Assembly (NCBI GenBank): GCA_003213715.1
Contig: QCMN01000003.1
Coordinates: 1-64,000 of the forward strand
Direction: 5' to 3'
From: Pelagibacteraceae bacterium AG-422-B15
Lineage (GTDB): Bacteria; Pseudomonadota; Alphaproteobacteria; Pelagibacterales; AG-422-B15
DNA length: 64,000 bases
Shown here: positions 9,915 to 18,731 of the stretch, in pieces
How positions within the stretch are numbered: position 1 is the stretch's first letter
How the letters are laid out: every line of letters starts with the position of its first letter
The notes under the pieces: model-generated
Told to the model about the DNA's origin: nothing
The model's input: the letters and a program-made list of their open reading frames with translations, nothing else
Databases searched by the model: none
Program-made: the position numbers and the translations under genes

Positions 9915-11012
9915 ATGAGCAATAATAAACTACACGCAATTGGCATTATGAGCGGCACTTCATTAGATGGAATCGATGTTTCATACGTAAGTTCTGACGG
10001 AAAAAGCATATTTACTCATAATTGCTCATCTTTATTTAAGTTTAGGGATTCAACTAGAAAGTCTCTTCATAATCTTGTGAACAATTTTACGAAAAATAAA
10101 AATAGCATATCAAATATAAGTGATTGCGAAAAATTAGTTAGTGAAGATTATGTAAATGCAATTAGAAAATTTATAATATCTAAAAACATCAAAAAAGTTG
10201 ATCTTATCGCCTTACATGGTCAAACTATTTACCATTCATCTAAAAATAAATTATCAATTCAATTATGTAATAGTTCGTATATTGCCGAAAAAACTAACAG
10301 TATTATTGTAACCGATTTTAGGCAAAAGGATCTTTTAAATGGCGGAGAGGGAGCTCCATTAGTACCAATATTTCATAAGCTTTTAATCAATAAACTAAAA
10401 CTTAAAAAACCTTCCTCATTTATAAATATTGGAGGCATATCTAATATTTCCATGTTAGACAAAAGAGGTAGGTTGACAGCGCATGATATTGGACCAGGAA
10501 TGTGCTTACTAGATCAATACGTAAATTTCAAAAAGAAGCAACCTTATGATAATAATGGAACATATTCTTCTCGAGGCAAAATCAATAAAAGTATTTTAAG
10601 ACAACTTCTTAATGATAATTTTTTTAAAAAAAGTCCTCCTAAATCTTTAGATCGAAATTATTTCTCATTTAACTCAGTATTAAAAACAGACTTTTACGAT
10701 GCATGTGCTACTTTATCTGCATTTACTGCTTATGCGATAATTAATAATTTAAAAAAAATACATAATCAAAAAATTATTCTTTCTGGTGGTGGAGTGAAAA
10801 ATAAATTTATTTTAAATTTAATTAAAGAAAATATGGGGAATAAAGTTATCTCAATTGATGAAATTTATGGTGATTCAAAATTTATAGAGTCCCAGGCTTT
10901 TGCTTTTTTGGGTATAAGAAGAGTAAAGAATCTGCCTATATCATTTCCAGGAACCACAGGAGTTAAAAATCCTATTACTGGAGGAAAAATTACTAAATTA
11001 TCTATATTTTGA
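9915..11012 (+). CDS. anmK: Anhydro-N-acetylmuramic acid kinase
   Basis: Phosphorylates and opens 1,6-anhydro-MurNAc from cell-wall turnover to give MurNAc-6-phosphate. Family motifs are present in order: GIMSGTSLDGID (ATP site, about 10-21), LNGGEGAPLVP, NIGGISNIS, HDIGPGMCLLDQ and the C-terminal FPGTTGVKNP. The length of 365 aa is normal. The gene is divergent from tyrS, another common arrangement, and its 3' end overlaps the convergent hydrolase gene by 15 bp. No MurQ or other recycling gene is seen in the window. Confidence 0.95.
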   Translation: MSNNKLHAIGIMSGTSLDGIDVSYVSSDGKSIFTHNCSSLFKFRDSTRKSLHNLVNNFTKNKNSISNISDCEKLVSEDYVNAIRKFIISKNIKKVDLIALHGQTIYHSSKNKLSIQLCNSSYIAEKTNSIIVTDFRQKDLLNGGEGAPLVPIFHKLLINKLKLKKPSSFINIGGISNISMLDKRGRLTAHDIGPGMCLLDQYVNFKKKQPYDNNGTYSSRGKINKSILRQLLNDNFFKKSPPKSLDRNYFSFNSVLKTDFYDACATLSAFTAYAIINNLKKIHNQKIILSGGGVKNKFILNLIKENMGNKVISIDEIYGDSKFIESQAFAFLGIRRVKNLPISFPGTTGVKNPITGGKITKLSIF

Positions 11013-11660
11013 ATTAAGCTCTCTTTCAATATAACTTCGAATTGTTTTTTCAAGCTTATCAGTTTCATTATCATAAAAATGATTTGCTCCGGTTATCTCT
11101 TCATAGTCTACAGTTATATTTTTTTGAGATTTAAGTTTTTCTGCAAGTCTTGAAGTCTCTTCGGGTGGCACTAGGTCATCTCTTTTACCTTGAACAATTA
11201 AGCCTGAAGCAGGACATGGGGCTAAAAAATTAAAATCATATAAATTTGGTTGAGGTGAGATACTTATAAACCTTGTTATCTCTGGTCTTCTCATTAATAA
11301 CTGCATGCAAAGTAATGCTCCAAAAGAGAATCCTGCAACCCAACATTGGTTTGTATTTGGATTTTGCCTTTGTATCCAATCTAGTCCTGCAGCGGCATCA
11401 GCAAGTTCACCTAAACCATTATCAAATTTTCCCTCACTTTTACCAACGCCTCTTAAATTAAAACGAAAAATTGAAAAACCGAGAGAGTCAAAAATGGAAA
11501 ATAAGTCCATTACTATTGGATTATTCATTGTTCCGCCATAGAGTGGATGAGGATGTATTAATAAAGCTATTGGAGGGTTTAAAGACTGACCTTTTTTGTA
11601 CTTTCCAACTAATTTTCCGTCTGGGCCTGTAAAAACTATTTCTTTTACTTGATTATTCAT
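10998..11660 (-). CDS. Alpha/beta hydrolase, small cytoplasmic
   Basis: A 220-aa alpha/beta-hydrolase-fold protein. The oxyanion-loop region reads IHPHPLYGGTMNN, followed by FNLRGVGKSEG, a nucleophile elbow GFSFGA (Ser at about residue 110), an acid region QGKRDDLVPPE and a terminal His in GANHFYD. This pattern matches a widespread family of uncharacterised proteobacterial hydrolases. The substrate is unknown. It is divergent from cysE, and the IscR-type site lies in the shared intergenic space, 14 bp upstream of this start codon, so it could share the regulation. Confidence 0.8.
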   Translation of the reverse strand: MNNQVKEIVFTGPDGKLVGKYKKGQSLNPPIALLIHPHPLYGGTMNNPIVMDLFSIFDSLGFSIFRFNLRGVGKSEGKFDNGLGELADAAAGLDWIQRQNPNTNQCWVAGFSFGALLCMQLLMRRPEITRFISISPQPNLYDFNFLAPCPASGLIVQGKRDDLVPPEETSRLAEKLKSQKNITVDYEEITGANHFYDNETDKLEKTIRSYIERELNSKYR

Positions 11661-11673
11661 ATTTGAGTATTAG

Positions 11674-11698
11674 ATAGTTGACTAAATTAGTAGGTTAT
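11674..11698. promoter_or_regulatory. Type-1 IscR binding site upstream of cysE-iscR-suf
   Basis: The 25 bases match the published E. coli type-1 IscR consensus (ATASYYGACT-RWWWY-AGTCRRSTAT) at 23 of 25 positions, counted by hand. The two differences are A for C at position 19 and T for S at position 22. The TTGACT inside the site also serves as a plausible -35 box with TATTTA 17 bp downstream. Occupancy by [2Fe-2S]-IscR would therefore block transcription of the suf operon when clusters are plentiful. Confidence 0.75.
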
Positions 11699-11761
11699 TA
11701 TATTTAACCTCTGAGACGGTATACTAAATTTAACATTTGAAATTCAAGGTTTTTTTTTAAA

Positions 11762-12442
11762 ATGAGTAAAATCATTGATTTAATTGACTCTTATATTGAT
11801 AGAGACCCTGCGGCAAAAGGCAGAATTGAGACTTTAGTCACTTCACCAGGTCTACATTCAATTGGAATATACAGACTGTCAAATTTTTTATGGTCAATAA
11901 GACTTACAATTCTTGCGAGGTTAATATCTTATATTGGCAGGATATTGACTGGAATTGAAATTCATCCTGCGGCAAAGATTGGTGAACGTTTTTTTATAGA
12001 CCACGGTATGGGTGTTGTTATTGGTGAAACAGCTGAAATTGGTAATGATGTTACAATCTACCATGGTGTAACCCTTGGGGGCGTTTCACCAAGTGAGGAC
12101 AGCGCTAGTCAGAAGGATAAGAAAAGACACCCAACTTTAGAAGATAAGGTAATAATTGGTTCCGGTGCACAAATTCTTGGTCCAATTACAATAGGATCTA
12201 ATTCAAAAGTAGGTTCTAATTCAGTTGTGACTAAAGATGTTGAGTCGAACAAAAGTGTAATTGGAAATCCAGCACGATATACAATTGTACCAAATTCCTC
12301 TGGAGTAAAAAAGTTCAGAGCGTATGGTCTCAGTAAAGGTGATGACAGTAGGGCAACGGTAGTTGAAAAACTAGAAAAAGATAATTCTGATTTAAGAAAT
12401 AGAATTGAGAAACTTGAAAAATTAATTGAGGATAATAAATGA
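11762..12442 (+). CDS. cysE: Serine O-acetyltransferase
   Basis: Makes O-acetylserine, the carbon skeleton for cysteine and hence for the sulfur used by the downstream SufS. The left-handed beta-helix hexapeptide region is clear: [42 protein letters not shown], and later [28 protein letters not shown]. The 226 aa are typical of the short alphaproteobacterial form. The C-terminal 30 residues form a charged, probably coiled-coil tail. Its stop overlaps the iscR start by 4 bp, so cysE is the first gene of the Fe-S operon. Confidence 0.95.
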   Translation: MSKIIDLIDSYIDRDPAAKGRIETLVTSPGLHSIGIYRLSNFLWSIRLTILARLISYIGRILTGIEIHPAAKIGERFFIDHGMGVVIGETAEIGNDVTIYHGVTLGGVSPSEDSASQKDKKRHPTLEDKVIIGSGAQILGPITIGSNSKVGSNSVVTKDVESNKSVIGNPARYTIVPNSSGVKKFRAYGLSKGDDSRATVVEKLEKDNSDLRNRIEKLEKLIEDNK

Positions 12443-12861
12443 AAATAACTTCACGTGGTAGATATGCTGTTTTGGCAATGGTTGATCTCGCAAAGTTTGG
12501 ATCACAAAAACCATGCAGCTTGTCACATGTTTCAGTTAGGCAAAATATATCTTTGTCTTATTTGGAACAGATATTTAACGACCTTAAGAAGGCTGAATTG
12601 GTTAAAAGTCAAAAAGGACCAGGTGGAGGATATATTTTAAATAAAGAGAAAGATAAAATAAAAATTTTAGATATCTTTAATGCAATTGATGAGAAAATAA
12701 AAACTACTGGTTGCGGTAATAACCCAAATGCTTTTTGTTCTGGAACTAACAAAAAGTGCTTAACTCATAATTTTTGGGAAAATCTTGAGGGTGTAATTGG
12801 AAATTATTTGAGTACAGTGCACCTCAGTGATTTAGTGGAGGATAAAACATTAGTAAAATAA
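12439..12861 (+). CDS. iscR: Rrf2-family Fe-S cluster regulator IscR
   Basis: A transcription factor that senses Fe-S status. The N-terminal winged helix ([34 protein letters not shown]) is followed by a cluster-binding segment with C92, C100, C107 and H110, the same Cys3-His pattern as E. coli IscR with a slightly longer first loop. It is 140 aa and translationally coupled to cysE (overlap 12439-12442). It presumably acts on the type-1 site at 11674-11698. RirA, another alphaproteobacterial Rrf2 protein, is the main alternative; the LTH after the third Cys favours IscR. Confidence 0.9.
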   Translation: MKITSRGRYAVLAMVDLAKFGSQKPCSLSHVSVRQNISLSYLEQIFNDLKKAELVKSQKGPGGGYILNKEKDKIKILDIFNAIDEKIKTTGCGNNPNAFCSGTNKKCLTHNFWENLEGVIGNYLSTVHLSDLVEDKTLVK

Positions 12862-12862
12862 T

Positions 12863-14305
12863 ATGAATAAAGTAAGCAAAGATAATTTCAAACAAGAAAA
12901 GTACAAATACGGATTTGTTACTGAAATTGAAAGTGAAAAAATTCCAAAAGGTTTAAATGAAGATGTCATCAGACTGATTTCTAAGAAAAAAAATGAACCA
13001 GACTGGATGTTGGATTGGAGACTGTCAGCATTTAAACGCCTAGAAAACATGTCTGTACCGAAATGGGCTAAGGCAGAAATAGATGAAATTGATTTTCAAG
13101 ATTTATACTATTACTCTTCTCCGAAAGATTTTAAAGAAAAGCCAAAATCTCTTGATGAAGTTGATCCTAAGTTATTGGAAACATACGAGAAACTAGGAAT
13201 ACCTCTAAAGGAACAGAAGGTTTTAGCTGGTGTTGCAGTAGATGCAGTTTTTGACAGTGTGTCTGTTGCTACAACTTTTAAAGAGAAGTTAAATGAAATA
13301 GGTGTAATTTTTTGCCCTATATCAGAAGCTATACAAAAACACCCTGAGCTTGTAAAAAAATATATTGGGTCTGTTATCCCTGTAACTGATCATTTTTATG
13401 CGACTTTGAATTCGGCTGTATTTAGTGATGGTTCGTTTGTATACATTCCAAAAGGAGTTAAATGCCCAATGGAATTATCTACATATTTTAGAATTAATGC
13501 TTCTGAAACAGGACAGTTTGAGCGGACACTTATAATTGCAGATGAAGGAAGTTACGTAAGTTATCTTGAAGGCTGTACAGCTCCAATGAGAGACGAAAAT
13601 CAATTGCATGCAGCTAATGTTGAATTAGTTGCGCTTGATAATGCAGAAATAAAATATTCCACAGTTCAAAATTGGTATCCTGGAGATGAAAATGGAAAAG
13701 GAGGAATATATAATTTCGTAACGAAACGAGGTTTATGTAAAGGAAAAAACTCAAAAATTTCTTGGACTCAGATTGAAACGGGTTCTGCTATTACATGGAA
13801 GTATCCAAGTTGTATTTTGAGAGGAGATAATTCTACTGGTGAATTTTATTCTGTAGCAATTACCAATAATTATCAGCAAGCTGATACTGGTACAAAAATG
13901 ATCCACTTAGGGAAAAATACAAAAAGTAGAATCATCTCTAAAGGAATTTCTGCAGGCAAATCATCTAATACTTATCGAGGGCTTGTTAGCTTTCACAAAA
14001 AAGCTAAAAATGCAAAAAACTTTACCCAGTGTGATTCATTATTAGTTGGTAGTGAGTGTAAAGCCAATACTATTCCTTTAACTGAAAATAGCTCTAATAG
14101 TTCATCTATAGAACATGAAGCAACAACCTCAAAAATAAGTGATGAGCAATTGTTTTATTGTATGCAAAGAGGTTTAGATGCGGAAGAAGCACAAAGTTTA
14201 ATTGTAAATGGTTTTTGCAAAGAAGTATTGCAAAAACTTCCAATGGAGTTTGCTGTCGAAGCTCAAAAACTTGTAAGTATAAGTTTGGAAGGAAGTGTTG
14301 GATAG
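12863..14305 (+). CDS. sufB: Fe-S cluster scaffold SufB
   Basis: Scaffold subunit of the SufBCD complex. At 480 aa it has normal length. Conserved blocks include [19 protein letters not shown]-type sequence, [24 protein letters not shown], and near the C-terminus [14 protein letters not shown] followed by [10 protein letters not shown], which hold the proposed cluster ligands (the Cys in GSEC and a Glu in EHEA). It starts 1 bp after the iscR stop and ends 1 bp before sufC. Confidence 0.97.
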   Translation: MNKVSKDNFKQEKYKYGFVTEIESEKIPKGLNEDVIRLISKKKNEPDWMLDWRLSAFKRLENMSVPKWAKAEIDEIDFQDLYYYSSPKDFKEKPKSLDEVDPKLLETYEKLGIPLKEQKVLAGVAVDAVFDSVSVATTFKEKLNEIGVIFCPISEAIQKHPELVKKYIGSVIPVTDHFYATLNSAVFSDGSFVYIPKGVKCPMELSTYFRINASETGQFERTLIIADEGSYVSYLEGCTAPMRDENQLHAANVELVALDNAEIKYSTVQNWYPGDENGKGGIYNFVTKRGLCKGKNSKISWTQIETGSAITWKYPSCILRGDNSTGEFYSVAITNNYQQADTGTKMIHLGKNTKSRIISKGISAGKSSNTYRGLVSFHKKAKNAKNFTQCDSLLVGSECKANTIPLTENSSNSSSIEHEATTSKISDEQLFYCMQRGLDAEEAQSLIVNGFCKEVLQKLPMEFAVEAQKLVSISLEGSVG

Positions 14306-14306
14306 T

Positions 14307-15035
14307 ATGTTAGAGATTAAAAATTTAAATGTTACCGTTGAAGAAAAACAAATTTTAAAAAACTTAAATTTAAACATTGGAAAGGGTGAAGTACATGCCA
14401 TAATGGGTCCTAATGGCTCAGGTAAAAGCACTATCGCTCATACTCTAGCTGGTAAACCAAACTATAATGTAGATTCAGGGGAAGTTAATCTCAATGGTGA
14501 AGATTTACTCTCAAAAGATCCTTATGAGAGATCATTAAATGGTCTTTTCCTTGCTTTTCAATACCCAATTGAACTTCCTGGAGTCACTAATGCTTCATAT
14601 CTAAAGCAGATTGTTAATGCACATCGAAAGTCAAGAAAAGAAACACCAATTGATGCTGGAGAATTTCTAAAAATTCTAAAAGAAAAATCAAAACTTCTAG
14701 ATATACCAATGGACATGCATAGTCGTTTTGTAAATGCTGGCTTCTCTGGGGGAGAGAAGAAGAAAAATGAGGTCCTTCAAATGGATTTGCTTAATCCAAG
14801 TTTAATTATTATGGACGAAACAGACTCAGGCCTAGATGTTGATGCACTAAAAACCACTGCAGACGCAATTAATAAATTAAGAAATGATGAAAGATCATTT
14901 ATTATTATAACTCATTACTTAAGATTATTAGAATATATTGAGCCTGATTACGTCCATGTATTTCAAAATGGCTCAGTTATAGAAACTGGTGACAAGACTT
15001 TAGCTTCAAGAATAGATCAAGAAGGATACAGTTAA
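14307..15035 (+). CDS. sufC: Suf ATPase SufC
   Basis: ABC-type ATPase that drives SufB-SufD rearrangement during cluster assembly. It has Walker A GPNGSGKS (34-41), a Q-loop in FLAFQYPIE, the signature FSGGEKKKNE typical of SufC, Walker B LIIMDETDSGLD and a switch His in IITHYLR. The ATG at 14307 (243 aa) is chosen over an in-frame GTG at 14295 because the ribosome site GGAAGGAAG ends at 14293, too close to the GTG. The sufC stop overlaps the sufD start at 15035. Confidence 0.96.
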   Translation: MLEIKNLNVTVEEKQILKNLNLNIGKGEVHAIMGPNGSGKSTIAHTLAGKPNYNVDSGEVNLNGEDLLSKDPYERSLNGLFLAFQYPIELPGVTNASYLKQIVNAHRKSRKETPIDAGEFLKILKEKSKLLDIPMDMHSRFVNAGFSGGEKKKNEVLQMDLLNPSLIIMDETDSGLDVDALKTTADAINKLRNDERSFIIITHYLRLLEYIEPDYVHVFQNGSVIETGDKTLASRIDQEGYS

Positions 15036-15949
15036 TGAAAACTTTAACACCTTCAATAATGGAATTAACGGATAATTTTTCGATTGAAACCAATTCTATG
15101 GATCTATCTATATCACACGAGATAATAAATGATGAACTAAAATTAAAAATCACTGCGAATTATTCACAAATACCTTCACGAATAAAATTAATAAGCAGTA
15201 ATAGAAGCAACTTTAAAATTATTGCTGATATATATTTAAACGAGAATGCTACTTTAGAGATTATTGACGAAAATGATTATATAATTGATACATCTTTTAT
15301 TTTTAAATCATTTTTAGCTTCCCGCTCAGTACTTGAATTATACAGATTTAATAAGTTTCAATCCGATACTAACAACTCATTTGTTCATACTTGTAATATG
15401 TCAAATGGTTCAATTTTTAAAGATTTTAATTTTACAAACGGTTCAGATTTTACAAATAACGAGACTAAGATTAATTTAAATGAAGAAAATGCAAAGTATG
15501 TTGGCAGTGGCGTTGTCATGTCCAATTCATCAAAATGTGAAAATAATTTAGAAATAAGACACTTAAGTAAATCTGCGGTATCAGATTGTTCATTTAAAGC
15601 CGTAACTCGTGGATCATCCAATGTTTCGTTTAAAGGAAAAGTATTTGTTGATGAAAATTGCTCAAATACACAATCTAACCAAATTAGTAAAGGTTTGTTA
15701 ATTGACGAGGAATCTAAAATTAATCTTACACCAATACTTGAAATAAATAATGATGATGTAGTTTGTTCTCATGGTGCGGCTTCAGGAAAAGCTGATGAGG
15801 AAGTACTATTCTATTTAGCTTCTAGAGGAATTTCAAAGAGTGAAGCTGAAAGAATATACATACAGGGCTTTTTATCAGAGTTTATAGAAAAGATTGAAGA
15901 TGCAGAAATGCAAGCTAAAGGCCAAAATTTTATCAACGAGAATTGTTAA
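15035..15949 (+). CDS. sufD: Fe-S assembly protein SufD (short form)
   Basis: Partner of SufB in the scaffold. At 304 aa it is about 100 residues shorter than E. coli SufD; the N-terminal helical part is missing, as often seen in AT-rich alphaproteobacteria. The beta-helical core and the C-terminal SufBD signature are present: CSHGAASGKADEEVLFYL with the conserved His next to Cys, then SRGISKSEAERI. It directly follows sufC with a one-base overlap. No start further upstream is possible because sufC occupies the space. Confidence 0.93.
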   Translation: MKTLTPSIMELTDNFSIETNSMDLSISHEIINDELKLKITANYSQIPSRIKLISSNRSNFKIIADIYLNENATLEIIDENDYIIDTSFIFKSFLASRSVLELYRFNKFQSDTNNSFVHTCNMSNGSIFKDFNFTNGSDFTNNETKINLNEENAKYVGSGVVMSNSSKCENNLEIRHLSKSAVSDCSFKAVTRGSSNVSFKGKVFVDENCSNTQSNQISKGLLIDEESKINLTPILEINNDDVVCSHGAASGKADEEVLFYLASRGISKSEAERIYIQGFLSEFIEKIEDAEMQAKGQNFINENC

Positions 15950-15950
15950 C

Positions 15951-17183
15951 ATGGATGACTCTAAAACTTTAAATTTAAATGTTAGAAAAGATTTTCCAAT
16001 TCTTTCTAAAAAGATATTGGAAAAAAAAGATCTTATTTATTTTGACACTGCAGCTTCTGCTCAAAAACCAAATACAGTTATTGATGAAACAAATGATTTC
16101 TATAAAAATCACTATTCTAATGTTAGCAGGGGAGTTCATACACTATCTGTTGAATCAACATTTAGATATGAGGACGCTAGAAAAAAAGTTCAAAAATTCT
16201 TAAATGCAAGGTCTGAAAATGAAATTATTTTCACAAAAAGTGCCACAGAAGGAATAAATTTAGTCGCTCAAACTTTCTATGAAAAGTTTATGCAAAAGGG
16301 AGATGAGGTAATTTTATCTCTAATCGAGCACCACTCAAATTTAATACCTTGGTTTTTTTTAAGAGACAAGTATGGCGTTGTACTAAAGTTTGCAAATATT
16401 CAACCATCAGGAGAAATTGATATTGATCATTTTAATAGTCTATTCACAAATAAAACAAAAATTGTATCTTTGACGCATCTTTCAAACGTTTTTGGTACTG
16501 AATTAAATGAAAAGGCTATAAGTATCTGTAAAGATAAAAATGTTCCCATTCTCCTTGATGGTTGTCAATCAGCTGCTCATTTGAAAATTGATGTTCAAAA
16601 ACTAGGTTGTGATTTTTTTGTTTTCTCTGGACACAAAACTTATGGTCCTGCTGGTATTGGAGTTTTATATGGAACTGAAAATCTTTTATCAGAAATGCCC
16701 CCCTATCAAGGTGGAGGAGGAATGATTGGAGACGTGAGTCTAGAAGGTGCAAGTTACGCAGAATTACCAGCGAAATATGAAGCAGGAACTCCTCCATTAG
16801 TCGAAGCGCACGGATTGGGTATAGCAATTGATTACATGAATAAAATTGGACTCGATAATATTATTGAGCATGAAAATGAAATTACTAAATATGCGTTCAA
16901 TAAATTAAACGAAATTGATTTTATCGAAATTCACGGTGGAGATAATAAAAGGAACTCTATCATATCCTTTAATATTAAAAATGTTCACTCCCACGAAGTA
17001 TCTTCGTTCTTAGATGTTGAAGGAATAGCAATTAGAGCAGGTCATCACTGTTGCCAGCCTTTAATGAAACATCTTGGTGTCAATTCAACGGCCAGATTAT
17101 CTTTTGGTGTGTATAATTCATTAGAAGAAGTTGATAAATTTGTTATTGCGCTACATAAATGTAAGGAGTTTTTTAATAAATGA
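15951..17183 (+). CDS. sufS: Cysteine desulfurase SufS
   Basis: PLP enzyme that takes sulfur from cysteine for cluster assembly. Key motifs are LIYFDTAASAQKP, SATEGINLVAQT, EHHSNLIPW, the PLP-lysine site FSGHKTYGPAG and the catalytic cysteine in RAGHHCCQP. The start ATG 15951 (410 aa) lies 1 bp after the sufD stop; a longer in-frame start at 15894 would run inside sufD and adds 19 residues not expected for the family. The gene overlaps sufU by 4 bp (ATGA). Confidence 0.95.
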   Translation: MDDSKTLNLNVRKDFPILSKKILEKKDLIYFDTAASAQKPNTVIDETNDFYKNHYSNVSRGVHTLSVESTFRYEDARKKVQKFLNARSENEIIFTKSATEGINLVAQTFYEKFMQKGDEVILSLIEHHSNLIPWFFLRDKYGVVLKFANIQPSGEIDIDHFNSLFTNKTKIVSLTHLSNVFGTELNEKAISICKDKNVPILLDGCQSAAHLKIDVQKLGCDFFVFSGHKTYGPAGIGVLYGTENLLSEMPPYQGGGGMIGDVSLEGASYAELPAKYEAGTPPLVEAHGLGIAIDYMNKIGLDNIIEHENEITKYAFNKLNEIDFIEIHGGDNKRNSIISFNIKNVHSHEVSSFLDVEGIAIRAGHHCCQPLMKHLGVNSTARLSFGVYNSLEEVDKFVIALHKCKEFFNK

Positions 17184-17614
17184 ATAATTTAATAAATGAT
17201 CTTTACCAAGAAATAATTTTAGATCACGGACGTGAACCAAGAAATTTTGGTGAATGTGAACCTCATAATAAAAGTGCCGATGGTCATAATCCATTGTGCG
17301 GTGACAATTTAAAGCTTACTTTTCTTCTTAATGATCAAAATATAATAGAAGACATTAAATTCACAGGTGAGGGGTGTGCCATATCACTTGCTTCTGCATC
17401 ATTAATGACAGAAAAATTAAAAGGTAAAAAAATTGAAGTCGCTCAGGAAATATTTAAGGATTTTACAAATCTTGTTTCAGGTTCAGATGAAGACCTAAAA
17501 GTTTTAAATGAGGAAGATTCACTCTATGCCTTAAAGGGAGTAGGTAGATTTCCAATGAGGGTAAAGTGCGCAACAATGGCATGGCATGCTTTTAACCAGG
17601 CTTTAAAAGATTAA
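17180..17614 (+). CDS. sufU: SufU-type sulfur acceptor/scaffold
   Basis: NifU/IscU-fold protein of 144 aa that accepts persulfide sulfur from SufS. The three conserved cysteines appear in [20 protein letters not shown] and [11 protein letters not shown]. The insertion before the last Cys ([18 protein letters not shown]) marks the SufU rather than the IscU subfamily. It overlaps sufS by ATGA and is followed after 2 bp by msrB. Having sufU with SufBCD and no sufE in the operon suggests it is the SufS activator here. Confidence 0.93.
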   Translation: MNNLINDLYQEIILDHGREPRNFGECEPHNKSADGHNPLCGDNLKLTFLLNDQNIIEDIKFTGEGCAISLASASLMTEKLKGKKIEVAQEIFKDFTNLVSGSDEDLKVLNEEDSLYALKGVGRFPMRVKCATMAWHAFNQALKD

Positions 17615-17616
17615 TT

Positions 17617-18198
17617 ATGAGACTATATCCTGTATATCTTGCACTGCTTGTATTATTTATTGTTTTGCAACTTATTTATGGAAACCGGTCTTTTGCCGAT
17701 ATAAACTTAGAGGAGTACGATATGTCAAAAGTAGAAGTAATGGATACACCTTTCTGGTGTTCTGCCACGCCTGAAGAAAGACAGGAAGCTATTAATAACC
17801 TTACTGAAGAACAGAGAATTGTTGCTTTAGAGAATGGAACAGAGAGGCCATTTTTTAATGAATATTGGAATAGTAAAGATGTTGGGATTTATGTTGATGT
17901 AATTTCAGGAGAACCCTTATTCTCCTCTTTAGATAAATTTGATTCAGGAACAGGTTGGCCGAGTTTTGATAAGCCAATAAATGGAATAGAAATTGTAGAA
18001 GTTGTTGATAAATCCCATGGAATGGTTCGCACAGAGGTAAGAAGTCAATATGGCGACGCACACCTTGGCCATTTATTTGATGATGGACCCACTGAAACTG
18101 GATTAAGATATTGTATTAATTCGGCTTCCTTAAGATTTGTTCCTCTAGAAAAGTTAAGTGAAGAAGGCTATGAGGATTTTGTAGAATTATTTAACTAA
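17617..18198 (+). CDS. msrB: Peptide methionine-R-sulfoxide reductase with N-terminal membrane segment
   Basis: Repairs methionine-R-sulfoxide in proteins. The MsrB domain shows [20 protein letters not shown] and the catalytic Cys in [12 protein letters not shown] hydrophobic N-terminus (residues about 4-22, then NRSFA) suggests export or anchoring; an internal ATG (MSKVEV, about residue 36) could give a cytoplasmic form. The two CxxC pairs that bind zinc in many MsrB proteins are replaced (YVDVISG and QYGDAHLG), so it is the zinc-free type. It sits inside the suf operon, a link between Fe-S assembly and oxidative damage. The partner msrA lies at 26903. Confidence 0.92.
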   Translation: MRLYPVYLALLVLFIVLQLIYGNRSFADINLEEYDMSKVEVMDTPFWCSATPEERQEAINNLTEEQRIVALENGTERPFFNEYWNSKDVGIYVDVISGEPLFSSLDKFDSGTGWPSFDKPINGIEIVEVVDKSHGMVRTEVRSQYGDAHLGHLFDDGPTETGLRYCINSASLRFVPLEKLSEEGYEDFVELFN

Positions 18199-18507
18199 AT
18201 GGAAAAAGTAGAAGATCAAAAAGTTATAGATGCATTAAAGACTGTATTTGACCCTGAAATTCCAGTTGATTTGTACGAATTAGGTCTAATTTACAAATGT
18301 GAGGTTACTCCTGATAATGATGTTATTATTCAAATGACATTAACTACACCAAATTGTCCTGTAGCAGATGAAATGCCAAAAAAAGTAAAAGAAGCTGTCG
18401 ACGCTGTACCTGGGGTAAAACATGTTGCAGTTGATCTTGTATGGGATCCACCATGGGATATGTCTCGCATGTCGGATGTTGCGAGATTAGAACTAGACAT
18501 GATGTAA
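18199..18507 (+). CDS. sufT: SufT/MIP18-family (DUF59) Fe-S maturation protein
   Basis: A 102-aa DUF59 protein, the last gene of the suf operon, starting directly after the msrB stop. Family hallmarks are VFDPEIPVDLYELGLIY, the conserved Cys in TTPNCPVADEMP and VDLVWDPPWDMSRMS. SufT is known to help mature Fe-S proteins; PaaD of phenylacetate catabolism is a relative, but the suf context points to SufT. A tRNA-Lys gene follows 67 bp downstream. Confidence 0.92.
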   Translation: MEKVEDQKVIDALKTVFDPEIPVDLYELGLIYKCEVTPDNDVIIQMTLTTPNCPVADEMPKKVKEAVDAVPGVKHVAVDLVWDPPWDMSRMSDVARLELDMM

Positions 18508-18574
18508 GATATCCACTTGAAATACAAAAATACCTATATATTTTAGATAATAATCATATATAAACTCAATTTAA

Positions 18575-18650
18575 GAGCCCGTAGCTCAGTTGGTAGAGCA
18601 CTCCCCTTTTAAGGGAGTTGTCCTCGGTTCGAACCCGAGCGGGCTCGCCA
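18575..18650 (+). tRNA. tRNA-Lys (anticodon TTT), 3' end supplied by an inserted element
   Basis: A full cloverleaf can be drawn by hand: acceptor GAGCCCG/CGGGCTC, D arm GCTC...GAGC, anticodon stem CTCCC/GGGAG with loop CTTTTAA (anticodon TTT, Lys), T arm CTCGG TTCGAAC CCGAG and an encoded CCA. The base before CCA (discriminator, position 73) is G, whereas the displaced copy of the 3' half at 19855 has A. The 3' half is the core of an integration site. No second tRNA is seen in the window. Confidence 0.95.
18606..18646 (+). repeat. Left core repeat (attachment site) in tRNA-Lys 3' half
   Basis: These 41 bases, from the anticodon loop to the end of the acceptor stem, are repeated exactly at 19855-19895. 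They form the left junction of the mini-element and keep the tRNA whole. The bases before the repeat differ between copies (cccc here, gagg there) and the base after it differs (G here, A there), so the identical block is bounded on both sides. Confidence 0.93.
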
Positions 18651-18695
18651 CGGTTTTGAACGATTTTCAATTAGTTATTACTTTCGAAACAAACA

Positions 18696-18717
18696 GTGCA
18701 GTCAATGTGCAGTCATT
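18696..18717 (+). repeat. Left arm-type repeat pair of the mini-element
   Basis: Two tandem 11-bp units, GTGCAGTCAAT and GTGCAGTCATT, lie 50 bp inside the left core repeat. The same pair recurs with three changes near the right end (19765-19786). Short tandem direct repeats at both ends of an integrated element are what arm-type binding sites of lambda-like tyrosine recombinases look like; binding here is inferred. Confidence 0.65.
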
Positions 18718-18731
18718 AGAACGGTAAAAAC

